DNA from: Patiria pectinifera | Lineage: Eukaryota > Echinodermata > Asteroidea > Valvatida > Asterinidae | Reading direction: 5' to 3' | NCBI GenBank assembly: GCA_029964075.1 | Contig: CM057149.1 | Span: 10,984,465 to 11,048,464 of the forward strand | Length of the DNA: 64,000 bases | Part shown: one piece after another, positions 1 to 10,445 of the stretch | Layout: every line of letters begins with the position of its first letter | Position numbering within the stretch: position 1 is the stretch's first letter | Made by a program: the position numbers and the translations under genes | The notes under the pieces: model-generated | The model's database searches: none | What the model was told of the DNA's origin: nothing | Seen by the model: only the letters and a program-made list of their open reading frames with translations

Positions 1-3000
1 GGCTCCAGAGTGCTGTGCAAACAGGCAACATTCTACTCTGTTTCATGCAATATTATTGACTCAGGGCATATAATGAATGCTGTGGGCTGCATGTATACAC
101 ATACTGTTCCATGGCATGAGGATATGTTCCAAGATTTGATAAATTTAGGCATGGGGCAACTGCGGAGACAGTTATGTGCAATGTGGGTTTGTAAATGGTT
201 TCCACTGGGTTGGGCATTTGTAGGATAAAAGTGATTGGGGTGGCGTACTAGTGAAACTACATGTATAGGAATGACAGTGGGTATACTGCATGTATCTGTT
301 ATTCCACTCCCGTTAATAACTTAATTTTTGTTTCAATTTTAATATTGCTTATTATACAAGTATGCGCATAACATTAATTCTGCTGGCATTTTTTGAAGAA
401 AAAAAAAGATCCATGTTCATTGTTCTTTTAGAATCAGTTCATGAAAAAAAAATTTGCTGGACTGATTACTTTTTATGTACAAATGTACCCAATCTGACAT
501 CTTTATGGAATTTGAAGGTTTTTTTAAATCTTAAATTTATTAAAAATACCAGAAGAACGTACTCATTTACACCTATACACCAGAAAAAATAGAGATTCAT
601 TGATTAAAACTACAAAATAGCAACAAATAGAACACCTACTATAGCAAGAAAACTGAGTCAACAAATGATTTCATTTTAATCAAGTGTTGTCACAGAGAGT
701 GTTGGAGTGGATTTTTAATTTGGATCAAGCGAGCACAGATGGCCATAATGGTGTTGAGTGTCAGCGGTGTGAAATCCTTTCATGTATGTCGTTCACTCTT
801 GAGATATCAAATTCATGCACAAGCTGTTAACACTTTTGGTCCCCTACATGTAGCTGGGATATAACTGGCATCCGGAGCAATGTAGATGTGTACGTACCGT
901 AAAGTGTGTTTGATCTGGAGCATAGAAGTATGCATAAAAGTACATAAAATATGCATATAACACTTTCAGCTGCCCCAGGTTGACCTTGCGACGACACAGA
1001 ATAGTCAGCACTGACTTTTCACGATCAAGCTGTGTCTGATCTACGACCATCGGGAACATATCAGTCGCCGATTTTGTTCGTGACCTAAGTGCAACTGCAA
1101 TGACATTAGTTGGCGCAAACATAATCAACAGACGCAAGGGTAGACAAATTTCAACTTCTGTGCCGCGACAAAAAACGTGTTCCCTATCGGCGGGAATCAA
1201 TCGCAGTCAACCTGCGTGAATTTACACATGCACGTATCTAGATCATCTTATTTTATTGTGAGTCGTCGTCATGGGTGACATGAGCATACATGTACAAATG
1301 TACATGTTAAACATTGTGAAGTTGGGAAATTCTTGCCTAGTATATCTTTCGGTGGGCTTTCAAAATTGAGTGAGATGCCACTTGTTCAACGATAATCACA
1401 CGACTTCTCAGTTTTGTGACCTGAGCATGACATTTGTGCTTGATGCTGACGGTTCCGTCGCTGCGCAAGCAAATCGCAGGTCGACCCGAGGGCGGCTTTA
1501 CAAAACATTACATGTACATGTAGATTGCGCTGTGTGGCCAATGAAACGCACTGGTTCGCACACATCCACGTACCGGTACGTGTAAATGCATATGAACTGT
1601 ATGGTACAAAATACATACAACAAATGTTCACTTTGACAACCTTGTTGCATCTTCATGTGGGTGCCAAGCAAGATGGTAATGGCATTATACACATGAAGAG
1701 TTTATTTCCCAAACGCGATATCTCCATTTGAAAATAGTGAACAATTTGCACAGTTATGAAACTTTAAAGGCAAAAAAAAGTATAACAGCTGTTTCTAAAC
1801 TTCACTTTTCCCTTTTTTGCCCACTGAAATTGTGTTAAACTGTATAACAGTCGTAGAAATTAACTTAGGGCAGTTAGGAAAGAGCAGGATTCTATGGAGT
1901 ACCGAAGTGAATACGTCAAGCGCTCAAAATGTGTGTAAAAGACATTAGCGCGTGATTCAGCCTGTGAACCAACACGCGCGCACACTCCATTCGTTTGCAC
2001 TAAACTTTCTGGTTCTAAATGACATCACACTTCTGTACTCCATAGAAGGTAACAAAAAGGCGTATACATGTATTGCGTTTTGGAAATAAACCCTTCGTGT
2101 ATTAGAAGTGTCTGCCATGTATGAATTTCTCGTTTTTGAATTTCTCGGTTTTGTCTCAGGTGCAAGACCAATGATTTTCAGTCCCCTTAATTAATGTACA
2201 GACTTCAGTACAATTTTGATCCATTTTTTTGCAACAGAAACACCAAATCCTGTTACACACGGCCAACGGTTTGGTTTATTTTTAGGATTCTTGGGAATCT
2301 TGGGCGGAAGACCAACACAAAGCCAGGGGCTTTTGTTGTCTTTCTACTTCTTATATTGGATTGACTTCAAACCCTTTAGATCAGTGCACTTTTCGGCAAG
2401 CTCCACAGTCTGTTCACATGATACATGTTCGGTTTATAAAGATTATCCGACCGTGCCAAATAAAAACAAACAAATGAGTGTTTGCTGCTCATGAAGTTCA
2501 GATGACAGTTTGTCACTGTTCAATTTAAATATGGACAGTCTGTAGGCTTATTTTAACATGCTACAGGACTACAACTTGCTTGTTCTTTCATGTGCAAACG
2601 GTGTGATGCATTTACATTAGTTACTTCTGATTATTGTTCTAAGCCCAGCCTAGCCATGTGTAATTTGTTTATAGTATTTGGATGAAACAAATGGACTGTG
2701 GAGTGATGTAGCATGATCTGTACGTTTCTTTCCAAACAAGTACACCACTGTTCATACCCTCTTCTTACGTGTAACTCATGCAAATGTGAAACTGAAAAGA
2801 ATTTTGATATCAACAAATAAAAAATATGGAAAGCTTGAATGTGTCATTCAATAGAGATTAATATAATGCAAACAGAAATGAGCTTCTCTAGTGAGAAAAA
2901 AGGTACCTAAATGGTCATGACTTTCAAAACAGCTCTGAAGACTCGTTTTTTTGACACAGCAGGTCACAAATAGACAATAGTCAGACAAAGACAAGGCTAC

Positions 3001-3034
3001 CAAGACATGAAGACAAACAAACAGACCGACTCAC
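1..3034 (-). other. Celsr intron, 5' part only (continues past the left edge)
   Basis: The phase-0 intron begins with GTGAGTC at 3034. I found no next laminin-G exon here on the minus strand. It holds a TA-flanked inverted-repeat element (1690-2099), a short segment at about 1321-1367 shared with 5661-5706, and a CpG-containing stretch at about 960-1200 with a 118-codon minus-strand frame that resembles no family I know. The rest is unremarkable AT-rich sequence. Confidence 0.8.
1690..2099. mobile_element. TA-flanked inverted-repeat element (mariner-like MITE)
   Basis: The ends are inverted repeats of roughly 30 bp with a few mismatches: left CACATGAAGAGTTTATTTCC, right (reverse complement) CACGAAGGGTTTATTTCC, both followed by CMAAACGC. 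A TA lies outside each end (1688-1689 and 2100-2101), as expected for Tc1/mariner-type insertion. The interior has a second inverted pair, TTCTATGGAGTACCGAAGTG at 1890-1909 against 2028-2047 with one mismatch. There is no transposase frame. A diverged reverse copy lies at about 5832-6045. Confidence 0.7.
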
Positions 3035-3239
3035 CTGTTCCAGGTAATCCACCGACACCTTATGCCATTCCCCATTGCTAACGCCACCAAGGATAGATGC
3101 GGTCACTACACTGGTCACCTCGCCCGCTGAGAACAGGAATCGAACCTGCCTATTGACAATCTCCAGCGCGATGAAATCGTGCTTCTGATTATAGCGACCG
3201 TTGTAGAACAGGAGGCCGTTGTCCACCTTGGTGGCAAAA
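3035..3239 (-). CDS. Celsr: Celsr/Flamingo internal exon: middle of laminin-G domain 1
   Basis: Translation gives (S)FATKVDNGLLFYNG, then HDFIALEIVNRQVRFLFSAG and GVSNGEWHKVSVDYLEQ. This is the beta-sandwich core of CELSR laminin-G 1: GLLFYNGR, KHDFIALEI and the NGEWHKVSV strand are diagnostic. The acceptor TTGTACCTTCAG precedes 3239 and the donor GAACAG|GTGAGTC follows 3035. The length of 205 is one base completing a Ser codon plus 68 codons, so the exit phase is 0. It continues in frame from the exon ending at 4312 across an intron of 1,072 bp. The second half of laminin-G 1, with its conserved C-terminal cysteines, must lie in a later exon, and I saw none in the remaining 3 kb to the left edge. 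The first listed codons of an open frame reaching 3274 are intronic. Confidence 0.95.
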
Positions 3240-4311
3240 CTGAAGGTACAAACACAGGAAATTGATTTAATCATAAAAGGAAATGGACCAGATCCACTTT
3301 AAATTGATCTATAGATGTTTGAACAATGAAATTGACTGGTGCAGGATTTTAACCTGTGATGACTGAAACATTGTATTGGTACTCTACCAATTGAGCTACA
3401 TGTACATGTACAATATCTAGCCCTACTGGCACTCTATGTCATGCAGTGTCAAATCGGAATAGGAATATTATCACATTTTTGCAACAGGTACGCCAACTTC
3501 GAGATGAGCTAGAAAGCAAAAAAACCTTATAACCCATAATTATAATTTTCATCTGAGTTTGTCTCAAGGTCATGTGATCGACTAGGTCAAATTCAAGGTC
3601 AAAGTAAAGGTTTAAACGTCATCATAGTTCAAATTACTGACTTCAAAAATAACAGTAAATTTGGATTCCCCAGGATGTTACTTTTCCAAAGACACCAAGA
3701 ATAACAAATTTGACCGACAGGTTATGGGAATATGGTCTTTTAAAAACTGGCAGCCAAGCCCATTTTGGCTAAAATTGCCAAAAAATGGCGGGCAGTAGCG
3801 TGAAAACCATTGGTCCGATAGCGCCGAAACTGAAATGTTCAGCTTTTTCAGCCTAAATTTATGAACCAATTTGAAGGGGGTGGGGTTTAAACTTTCAAAT
3901 TATTTTGGGGATTTTATCACTGAATAATCCCTATCCCCTATTTGAAAATAACTTTGTCCGCATAATTCTAATCAGAAGCCATAGACTCATACATGTAAGT
4001 ACCATGTGATCAGGGTTTGTGCCAAAATTCAGATGATAGCAACATATAATGTTAAACAAGAAAGTGACTGGAATTTCCAATCAATTCCTTGATCAACAAC
4101 TTTGGACCAAAAATGAACCCAGTCAGCTTCCTTTCATCTGTTCTTGGCGGAACCACTGACTGACAATTTGTTAGCAAACATACCCCAAATTCCCTTTTGA
4201 AAACCTTAGCTAGAAAAAAAAGTTTCATTTTTTGGGTGTCAAATAGAAATTTCACTCTGGAACCATTTTACTACATTCCTGCATTTTTGCCAGAAGTGCA
4301 TTTCATCTTAC
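3240..4311 (-). other. Celsr intron between the EGF 3 and laminin-G exons
   Basis: This phase-2 intron of 1,072 bp begins GTAAGA and ends with a pyrimidine-rich CTTCAG. It contains a tRNA-derived SINE relic (3334-3405). The remainder shows no coding signal. Confidence 0.9.
3334..3405 (-). mobile_element. tRNA-derived SINE head (relic)
   Basis: The minus strand carries an excellent A box (TAGCTCAATTGGTAGAG) about 35 bp before a decayed B box (GGTTAAAATCC), then CACCAGTCAATT. The would-be acceptor stem does not pair, so this is not a working tRNA. The post-B-box CCAGTCAATT is shared with 25233-25285, which suggests one SINE family. Confidence 0.6.
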
Positions 4312-4534
4312 CTTAATGACATCTGGAACCGGACTCTCCTATTTAACGACCGGAACATGAGGAAGGAGTTGTCAGGGAAGTTTCTGGTCCGAATCTCACA
4401 CAGAGGCCCATCATATTCCGGCCCCTTGCAGACACACTCAAAGCCTCCTAGTAAGAAGTTCCTACACAGGCCACCGTTCTTACATAGGTTGTCCGTGCAG
4501 CGGCCTTCCTCAAAGTCTACCTCACAGTTTGGAC
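4312..4534 (-). CDS. Celsr: Celsr/Flamingo internal exon: end of EGF 2, EGF 3 and start of laminin-G 1
   Basis: The exon opens with GT, completing the Gly codon split by the phase-1 intron, and reads GPNCEVDFEEGRC. The first cysteine closes EGF 2 of the previous exon. EGF 3 follows with six cysteines (GRC, NLC, GLC, FEC, VC, PLC), including CKNGGLCRNFLLGGFEC, which matches CELSR proteins nearly residue for residue. The last 25 or so residues (RTRNFPDNSFLMFRSLNRR) start the first laminin-G domain. The acceptor is TTCTCTTGAAG, AAG rather than the commoner CAG but with a good pyrimidine tract. The donor is TTAAG|GTAAGA. The length of 223 gives phase 1 in and phase 2 out, and the final AG joins the T of the next exon to make Ser. 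The upstream intron is about 25.1 kb. The longer open frame reaching about 4736 is intronic read-through into a transposon-like element. Confidence 0.96.
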
Positions 4535-4677
4535 CTTCAAGAGAAAGCGAAAAAGGAATTGGATTGTAGCTTTTTGAAATATGAAGTACAAAAAGTGTCT
4601 CATGTAGAGGTACCGGTATAGCCAATGTTGGTGACTCAATCAATGTCTTACTGTTCATACCTGTAGCTCCTGTGTAA

Positions 4678-4811
4678 GGCTGTGTCCCAATCACTGGGTT
4701 ACGGCTGTGTATAACACACGCACCTATGGAAGCCACTGGCTAGTGGCTGCAGCCACTTCACATAGACTCTTGCGTTATTGCCAGTCATAGCCAAGTGATT
4801 TGGACACAGCC
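4678..4811. mobile_element. PIF/Harbinger-like MITE (TAA duplications)
   Basis: This is a 134-bp element with ends GGCTGTGTCC...GGACACAGCC. The similarity extends inward over about 20 bp (CCAATCACT against CAAATCACT), and the whole element can fold back. A TAA stands directly outside both ends (4675-4677 and 4812-4814). Three-bp TAA/TWA duplications with GGC-type ends are the usual PIF/Harbinger pattern. It lies about 140 bp from the EGF 3 exon acceptor. Confidence 0.7.
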
Positions 4812-5006
4812 TAAGTGACATATGAACAAACTTGGTCAACCCTAAAATAAAATGGCTTGTCTTAATTAATAAGTATCAAACCAAACAATTTACATGTATT
4901 TCAGAACATGTAGTTAAAGGCCTGGAATGAATTAAACACGGTTGAGTTTGAAGATTTAATTTTGAGTTTCTGCTGGCCAGCCTATTGTCCTGTGACAGCC
5001 GGAGTC

Positions 5007-5069
5007 GCTGACTGACTGACAGACTGACTGACAGACAGACTGACAGACAGACTGACAGACCGACTGACA
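5007..5069. repeat. GACT/GACA tetranucleotide microsatellite
   Basis: About 60 bp of alternating GACT and GACA units, mostly CTGACTGACAGA-type strings. On the minus strand it produces a Ser/Val/Cys-Leu repeat frame that is not a gene. Confidence 0.9.
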
Positions 5070-5831
5070 AGTTAGACACAGAGTATAAATAATGGCCTCA
5101 ACTGAGTCTCTCCAATCAAGCACGACTATGCAAGACTAATCAAATTTTTTCCCCTAAATTCCTGTTCAAAAATTAACTCAAGCATTGATAGTGGAAACAT
5201 CACAGATGTTACAGAATTACATCTTTCCCAATAACATTCCATTTCCATAGAATTTTTTTGGGCTGCATTGGGCAGATTACTAGTACAAAACATGCGCTTC
5301 AGCCGTCTCCAATCTGTGATTAATTGACCATTACTTCATGCACTCTTAATCATTTGTTACCCATGACGACAGATGATGCTACAAAACATGATGAATCTGG
5401 ATCATCATTCATTCTAGGATGTTTGAACGTGGACAATCACATCACATCACCACTCTCATTAGGCTATAAGTCTATTTTTCTAATAAGCCTATAACTTCCA
5501 ATCAGTTACATGTAGCTTATAAACAACAGTCTTTAATAACGAACTTAAAGTATCGGTACAGCTACACGCGATCATTAATGGACATTTACTTCCACAGCAG
5601 ATGAGTAGTTATGTTCAGATTAATGTTTTTGTGGAAATTCATCATCACAAACTGACAGTGAATTTGGAACTTCTTGCCTAATGATGTCTTTTGGTGGGCT
5701 GTTGAAATCGGCTAATTTAAAGCAAATAAATTCTGGAAATGTGCATTTTATGAATCCCATACTGAACAAATACACATTCATCAACTTGAAGTATTAATAC
5801 GTATCAAGTACATATATACAAATGAACTGAT

Positions 5832-6045
5832 CTTCATAAACATTTCCAAAACGCGATAAACTTTTGGAATCCCGCCCTCTCCTGGCTGTCCAAAGCCAGT
5901 TTCGATGGCTGTTATATATTTAAACACAATTTGAGAATACAATAAAGCGAAAATTAAAGTTTAGAAATAGCTGTTACATGTATATAGGCCTATTGTTTTT
6001 ATACTTTAAAGTTTTATAATTGTGCAAATTTTCTACTTTTTTTCA
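5832..6045 (-). mobile_element. Diverged, shortened copy of the 1690-2099 element
   Basis: Read on the minus strand, this segment contains TTTGCACAATTATAAAACTT, CAGCTATTTCTAAACTT and AAATTGTGTTTAAA, then a terminal GCGTTTTGGAAA. These occur in the same order in 1690-2099, with a large part of that element's interior missing. The boundaries are approximate and no target duplication is clear. Confidence 0.55.
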
Positions 6046-9000
6046 GATAGATATAGTACATTTTTTGTATTAAATTCTTCATATGTACCAATTATTTTTT
6101 TAAAGATTTTACAAGGTCAGTTGCAAACTCTGAATCTGAATGTACATTTGTACTTTAAAAAGCGACTGTCATTTCAGAATCAACAAACATTTGCAGCTGT
6201 GATAGATGTGCTCTTTGCTTGTGCAAAGTACATACATTTTTCGTGTTCTGGTCGGAATTGGGCAATTACGTTTGAATGATGTACATGTACACATGATTCA
6301 TGATTTGCAGAATCTTCAAAAAAACACGCCTGCACATGTATGTACAATGCACGTGGACAGGACAATGTACTACTACATGTACAGTACATGTACCCTTCGC
6401 CCCCATGGTTGGCAATACTTATGGGGTCCCGACATCTCAACAATAATATTTATGGAACATTACCACAATATTTAGATATATATATCATGTTTTTAGGTTG
6501 TAAAGAGAATATTTCAGACTACCGGTATATCAACTTCGCCAGCTGTAGAAATGACAGTGGCAACATAATTTAATAGCCAACTACTGAACTACAGTATGAA
6601 TACAGGTACACGTATGTGCACCCGTGCATTTTACATGTATTTGTAAGCATGTACATGTACATGTACATCTACCGTACTGGTAGATACCTCATTTGGAGGA
6701 CAAAATGAGAGAGCAATTACTTACCTCTCATCTGAAGGAGTCATTTAAGCTAAAAGCTTGCTTATAGAGGATTTATTATGCTAATGTCCACAATTGGATA
6801 TTACTGTCAGAAATGCTCATATTTTAAATTGTATTTTAATAGTAGTTTTTTGTGAGCTGGGATCCACGGGAGATCAGTGAGTTTTTCTCACTGAATGGAT
6901 CACCCAGGATAAATAAGAAATAAATAAATAAGGGAGAAATACAGTAGCTTATTCCAGTTTTGGGCCAGGGGAAGGTGGGGGGTGTCAAAAAAGCCCCTCC
7001 CCCAAAATTTAAAAAAAAATCCATTGCCGGAGACTTCATTATCCTGCAGAATCCTGTACCATCAATGGACTCAGTGCACAAGTACCCCCTCAACGGTTGG
7101 AAAGAGAGAGTCGGGAGGGACCACTGACATCACAATAGGAGAGACACTTGTATGCATTGGCGCCTTACGCTTGTGCAAAGACGACGCTACAGATTTCTGC
7201 ACATTTATTTGTGCATACCGGTACTTCCCAGCCTGTGCGGCCATCTTGATTTTTTCCCCCATTCAAATCAATGTAACCATAGCAAGGCTGGAAGGAAAAA
7301 TAGTCTGGTTCCTTTGTGTACAAAAAACTTATTATTCAGTTCTGTTATTGGATACAGGGAACATTACTGAAATGGCGGCAGCATGATAAAGGTCTATAAA
7401 TAGTCTTAAGTGCACCCATGTGACATTTCCTTCCAAGGGAGACCTTGAAAGCATGCAAAAAGCATCACCTACTGCTCAGCACGTACCGTTAGTCCATCTA
7501 ATTCTACCGGTACCTCCATGGTCTAATGCACAACCTCACACTATTGCTCATACCCATTTCGAACTTGTCCTTTAGTTGACTGTACAAGCACGCATTTAGA
7601 AAATGACAAATGCCTGAGATACGCAGATAGCACAATATAGCCTAACTAGCACGTTGGGACATCATCAGCACCAGCGTTGACAGATAGGAGGACGCAATTC
7701 ATGAATTAGTGCCCAAGCCTGACACATGGGCTCATAGCTGGCATTTCATCATGGCCTTAATGAGCACATGACATTTTGTTCTTGTAAGTGTGATTCCTAG
7801 CCAAATATCCATGGGTCACCCCATACATCATACATCTGGGCTGCCATTTAAAGGGGTAGAGTATGATTAAATACTCGTGCCTTGGACTTTAGGGTGGTAG
7901 ATCTAATACACCGTGCCCTCTGGAGACGTGCACACAATAGGGAACAAAAGATTGTATACATCTCCACAGGGCAATTTCTACATGTATAAATGAATGCGTC
8001 TACGAAATAGATATATGGATTTTACTGAAAAACTAGGAATTTCTAAGGTGGGTTGATCCGTTGCACATTGAAGAGTTTTAGAAAAGGGATATTAAGTCCG
8101 AATTTCAGCCAAGGAAGTTAATTCTGGTTAAAATAAGAGCATTTTGAAACTGTACTTTCAAACTCAAAAACTTTACTACACGAGAACAAAGAAATGTCTC
8201 CACAAGGATACAAATTTCAGTAAATGTATGTGTGGATGTCCACAATACATACATGTACACATGTGTAAACACACTGGAAATGCTAAAAATTTGTTTTATC
8301 TCAACTTCTGTTGCCTTTGCTTTGAACATGATAAATTGCGTAAATTTCAATGTTCAATTCGATTAATGAGAGAACATCTGTGCTCAGGGAGTGGATGTGC
8401 GTTTATAAACATGATGCGTAATATGTGTACATGTACATGTTTATACGATGCTCATGTACGTACATGTAGTACCAGTACACCATACATCTTTACTGTACAT
8501 CTGTAGGCACATCTGACTGTTGATAGTAAGTCAGAGGCAATTTGAGGCAGCTGTTGCATTCATCTATGGTAGCAACTCAAGACCATTAAATGTGTCTGGC
8601 ATTAGGAGACTAAGACACACAGCAGAAAGCTATAAATCATTTTTAATGGAAACGCGGCAATCATGTTTATGACTATCAAAGGACTAGGTGGGTACAGGGA
8701 TTGTTATTGAGCCTTGTTAGCGTGGGACTTGGAAGAACTGACAAAAATTGTTTTTAACCAGAACAGGGGGGGAGGGGACAATGTAGTGAATAAAGATTTT
8801 ACAATCAATATCATTTTATGTTTTTTCTGTATGTTTGGGAGTCAAAAATATTTGGTGATTTTGTTTTACAACTACAATATAGCCTGTGGAAGAACATACA
8901 TGCACAGGTCATGTGACTCCTGCCAACCTCTACTCTAAAATATGTAAATGAACATGTACATGTACAAGCCTCTACAGTGTTTACTTTATCTGAGAATATT

Positions 9001-10210
9001 TGATAAAAGAGATCAACACTGGAAATAGTGAGATGGGTTACTCATTTAAATCTGTAGTCAAGCCCCAACTTCCCCCACCCTCACCCAAAAAAAAACACCC
9101 ATACCCATGTCCCTTGTTCATAGGCAATGGTGTGCGCTTGTTTTCTTTGCATGAAGTTTCATGCCATGACATATTTCACGGCATGCAATTCTGTTCAGAG
9201 CTAGCAAGGTTCTTCACTTCAGGTACAGTTTGCAAGCCTTTTCTTCTGTACAAGTGACACAGACTGAGGTATTCATGTTATTTAATTAGGAGACTCCAGT
9301 GAGCTTATGGATTCTGTAATTACAGCCTCCAAATATACAACAACAAAAATAATCAGATGCTGACAAAATTCAGATATTCAGTTTTCAATTTTGTTTTATT
9401 TCAAACGTGCTTCGACACATGTAGGTCATGCAAACTAGCATGCCACTGGGAGGAAAGACAAGGTGTGCCGTCGGATTAAGCTTAAGACTGGTGGCATTTT
9501 GATCAGGGGAACATGGCCTGATGGAAGGCCGTGATAAGCAAAATGTGTGGGAGGGATACTGCTGAGGAAAAACCTCGCTGCAGACAGATACACACCAAAG
9601 TAGCTGGAAATGTCAAGACGCGGGTGTTGATTTTACGCTATCGTTTTTCTCCCTGAAATTGCACAGGCTCCGGGCCATTGTGCGTCCCTCCTCGGCTGTC
9701 ATTTTAATAGCTCCAAGCACTAGACATTTCCCCCTTACAATCTTTTCTTCATCTTCATTGTTTCTCCCATCTTATTTGACTTGGAAATGTCTGAAAGCTG
9801 GAGAAATGATGGAGAGGGTGCGAGCATTGCCGCTGCACAATACACACACAGCACGGGCTATAGCTGATGGGGTCTTGAAAGCTTTCAAACGGGTGTAGAG
9901 GATGTTTTTGCAGGGCCGGGCACGTTTGGCCGAGGGGCCATTTTATGGATGCATTTTGGCTGCAGGCTACAGTAACTGCTTCTTTCTGCTTGAGATGCTT
10001 CAAAGTAAACTCAAGCTATCCTTGGGCCATTTGCATTAGTTTTCTGGCATTCAACGAAAATCGGCACAGCTAATTGTACATGTCTGATGACATCATGTGT
10101 ATGGTATTTGACATCATGTGTACGTCTATAGATTTTGAGCACTTTTGTTGCTTCCAAAAAACAAAAAAAAGCACAAATGACAAATGGTCCATTCTACCTT
10201 TAACTATACA

Positions 10211-10445
10211 GGGCCCAATTTCATGGCTTTGCTTACCATTGGCAAAAAATCCTGCAGAAAATTCCGTGCTTATGGTAAGACTAGTTCCCGTGTTAGCGAG
10301 GAATTTTGGCTTAGGTTTGTGCATCCATATTTCCCATAACTAGGGATTCTGTGCTTACAGGGTTAGTGCATACTTTTTCTGTTAGCGCTGTTAACACAGA
10401 GTAGTGATCACAGAGTTGGTTAGCACAGCCATGAAATTGTGCCAA
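10211..10445. mobile_element. Inverted-repeat element with GGGCCCAATTTCATGGCT ends
   Basis: The left end is GGGCCCAATTTCATGGCT, and the right end reads GGCACAATTTCATGGCT in reverse complement. The interior has several small inverted motifs (CTTACCATTGGC, CTTATGGTAAG). No clean target duplication was found, so the class is open. I recall this type of end from echinoderm genomic sequence, which is an unverified memory. Confidence 0.55.

Noticed and set aside
844..1200. 118-codon minus-strand frame in a CpG-containing stretch
   Set aside because: It resembles no known family, is not laminin-G, and runs into low-complexity Tyr/Phe-rich codons from AT-rich sequence.
3334..3405. Possible functional tRNA gene
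   Set aside because: The A box is good, but the B box is decayed and the acceptor stem does not pair. A SINE relic is the better call.
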